This document shows, piece by piece, positions 35,828 to 36,872 of a stretch of 36,872 nt of DNA. The position numbers and the translations under genes were made by a program. Location of the stretch: contig NZ_LZKP01000051.1 of assembly GCF_001672895.1 (NCBI RefSeq), forward strand, positions 1 to 36,872, written 5' to 3'. Position 1 is the first letter of the stretch. The number at the start of each line of letters is the position of its first letter. The DNA is from Mycobacterium sp. E740. GTDB lineage: Bacteria > Actinomycetota > Actinomycetes > Mycobacteriales > Mycobacteriaceae. A model generated the notes under the pieces. It was not told the origin of the DNA and did not search any database. It worked only from the letters and a program-made list of their open reading frames with translations.

Positions 35828-36872
35828 ATGTCAACCGTTGGCAAGCCGAAGAGCGCCGAGGCGATCCAGAAAGATTGGGACACCAATCCCCGTTGGAAGG
35901 GCGTCACCCGCGAGTACACCGCCGAAGACGTCGTCGCGCTGCAGGGCAGCGTCGTCGAGGAGCAGACGCTCGCGCGCCGCGGCGCCGAGGTGCTGTGGAA
36001 CCAGCTGCACGACATGGAGTTCGTCAACGCGCTCGGTGCGCTGACCGGCAACATGGCCGTCCAGCAGGTCCGCGCCGGCCTGAAGGCCATCTACCTGTCC
36101 GGTTGGCAGGTCGCCGGTGACGCAAACCTGTCCGGTCACACCTACCCCGACCAGAGCCTCTACCCGGCCAACTCGGTTCCCCAGGTCGTCCGTCGCATCA
36201 ACAACGCGCTGCTGCGCGCCGACGAGATCGCCAAGGTCGAGGGCGACACCTCGGTGGAGAACTGGCTGGTGCCGATCGTCGCCGACGGTGAGGCCGGTTT
36301 CGGCGGTGCCCTCAACGTCTACGAGCTGCAGAAGGCCATGATCGCCGCTGGCGTCGCCGGGTCGCATTGGGAGGACCAGCTGGCGTCGGAGAAGAAGTGC
36401 GGCCACCTCGGTGGCAAGGTGCTCATCCCGACCCAGCAGCATGTCCGCACCCTGACCTCGGCCCGCCTGGCGGCCGACGTCGCCGACGTCCCCACCGTGG
36501 TGATCGCCCGCACGGACGCCGAGGCGGCCACGCTGATCACCTCCGACGTCGACGAGCGCGACCAGCCGTTCATCACCGGTGAGCGGACCAAGGAAGGCTT
36601 CTACCGCGTGAAGAACGGCATCGAGCCGTGCATCGCGCGCGCCAAGGCCTACGCGCCGTACGCCGACCTGATCTGGATGGAGACCGGCACCCCGGACCTG
36701 GAGCTGGCCCGCAAGTTCGCCGAGGGCGTGCAGGCCGAGTTCCCGGACCAGATGCTGGCTTACAACTGCTCGCCGTCGTTCAACTGGAAGAAGCACCTCG
36801 ACGACGCGACGATCGCGAAGTTCCAGAAGGAGCTGGGCGCGATGGGCTTCAAGTTCCAGTTCATCACGCTGG
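35828..36872 (+). CDS. icl: Isocitrate lyase (3' end cut by window edge)
   Basis: Cleaves isocitrate to succinate and glyoxylate, the first step of the glyoxylate shunt; mycobacterial Icl1 also acts as methylisocitrate lyase. The first 348 of ~428 residues are present. The catalytic signature KKCGH has its Cys at residue 191, the position known in M. tuberculosis Icl1. [10 protein letters not shown] carries metal-binding residues, NCSPSFNW the substrate loop, and WMETGTPDL follows family pattern. An AAGGAG ribosome site lies 6-7 nt before the ATG. The 258-bp leader (35570-35827) is the longest gene-free stretch and is rich in candidate operators, consistent with carbon- and nitrogen-source control. 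Confidence 0.98.
   Translation, partial: MSTVGKPKSAEAIQKDWDTNPRWKGVTREYTAEDVVALQGSVVEEQTLARRGAEVLWNQLHDMEFVNALGALTGNMAVQQVRAGLKAIYLSGWQVAGDANLSGHTYPDQSLYPANSVPQVVRRINNALLRADEIAKVEGDTSVENWLVPIVADGEAGFGGALNVYELQKAMIAAGVAGSHWEDQLASEKKCGHLGGKVLIPTQQHVRTLTSARLAADVADVPTVVIARTDAEAATLITSDVDERDQPFITGERTKEGFYRVKNGIEPCIARAKAYAPYADLIWMETGTPDLELARKFAEGVQAEFPDQMLAYNCSPSFNWKKHLDDATIAKFQKELGAMGFKFQFITL

Overview
The window is high-GC actinobacterial DNA and almost certainly comes from a rapidly growing Mycobacterium (Mycolicibacterium). The evidence is gene order remembered from M. tuberculosis: moeA2 / SDR (Rv0438c-Rv0439c), groEL2 (Rv0440) with CIRCE operators, prolyl oligopeptidase (Rv0457c), aldehyde dehydrogenase + DUF779 (Rv0458-Rv0459), two small membrane proteins (Rv0460-Rv0461), lpdC, Rv0463, Rv0464c, ramB (Rv0465c), Rv0466 and icl1. 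GTG starts are frequent, and many starts have a TANNNT -10 hexamer 5-7 nt upstream, as in mycobacterial leaderless transcripts.

Layout. 1-3343 (minus strand): moeA (cut by the window edge), an SDR and an FAD oxidoreductase. 3507-5131 (plus): HAD hydrolase, small membrane protein, SRPBCC protein. 5128-7417 (minus): superfamily 2 helicase and cupin. 7502-10100 (plus): Tat-exported polysaccharide deacetylase, then groEL2 behind two CIRCE elements and before a clear terminator. 10208-23755 is an accessory block relative to M. tuberculosis: AbiEi/DUF559 protein, flavin-reductase-like protein, SDR, a CMD/amidohydrolase pair, a VOC-DinB-PAP2-TetR cluster, aldehyde dehydrogenase, membrane protein, crotonase, cytochrome P450 and an efeO-efeB iron-uptake pair without efeU. 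23748-30298 returns to the conserved order. 30375-36872: CMD protein, an unexpected two-domain phosphofructokinase, ramB, an acyl-ACP thioesterase-like protein and isocitrate lyase (cut by the edge).

The most striking gene is at 30998-33217. It encodes a 739-residue phosphofructokinase of the duplicated, eukaryotic PFK-1 type: an intact catalytic N half and a C half that has lost catalytic residues, like the allosteric half of animal and fungal enzymes. It sits inside an otherwise conserved carbon-metabolism block (lpdC, ramB, icl), so a glycolytic control enzyme lies next to the acetate/glyoxylate regulator and its target. The upstream regions of ramB and icl share CTTCGCAA-type motifs that are good RamB operator candidates, and the icl leader also holds a perfect palindrome and a GlnR-like box.

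No RNA genes, insertion sequences or CRISPR arrays were recognised. No gene-free stretch exceeds 300 bases; the longest is the icl leader at 35570-35827.
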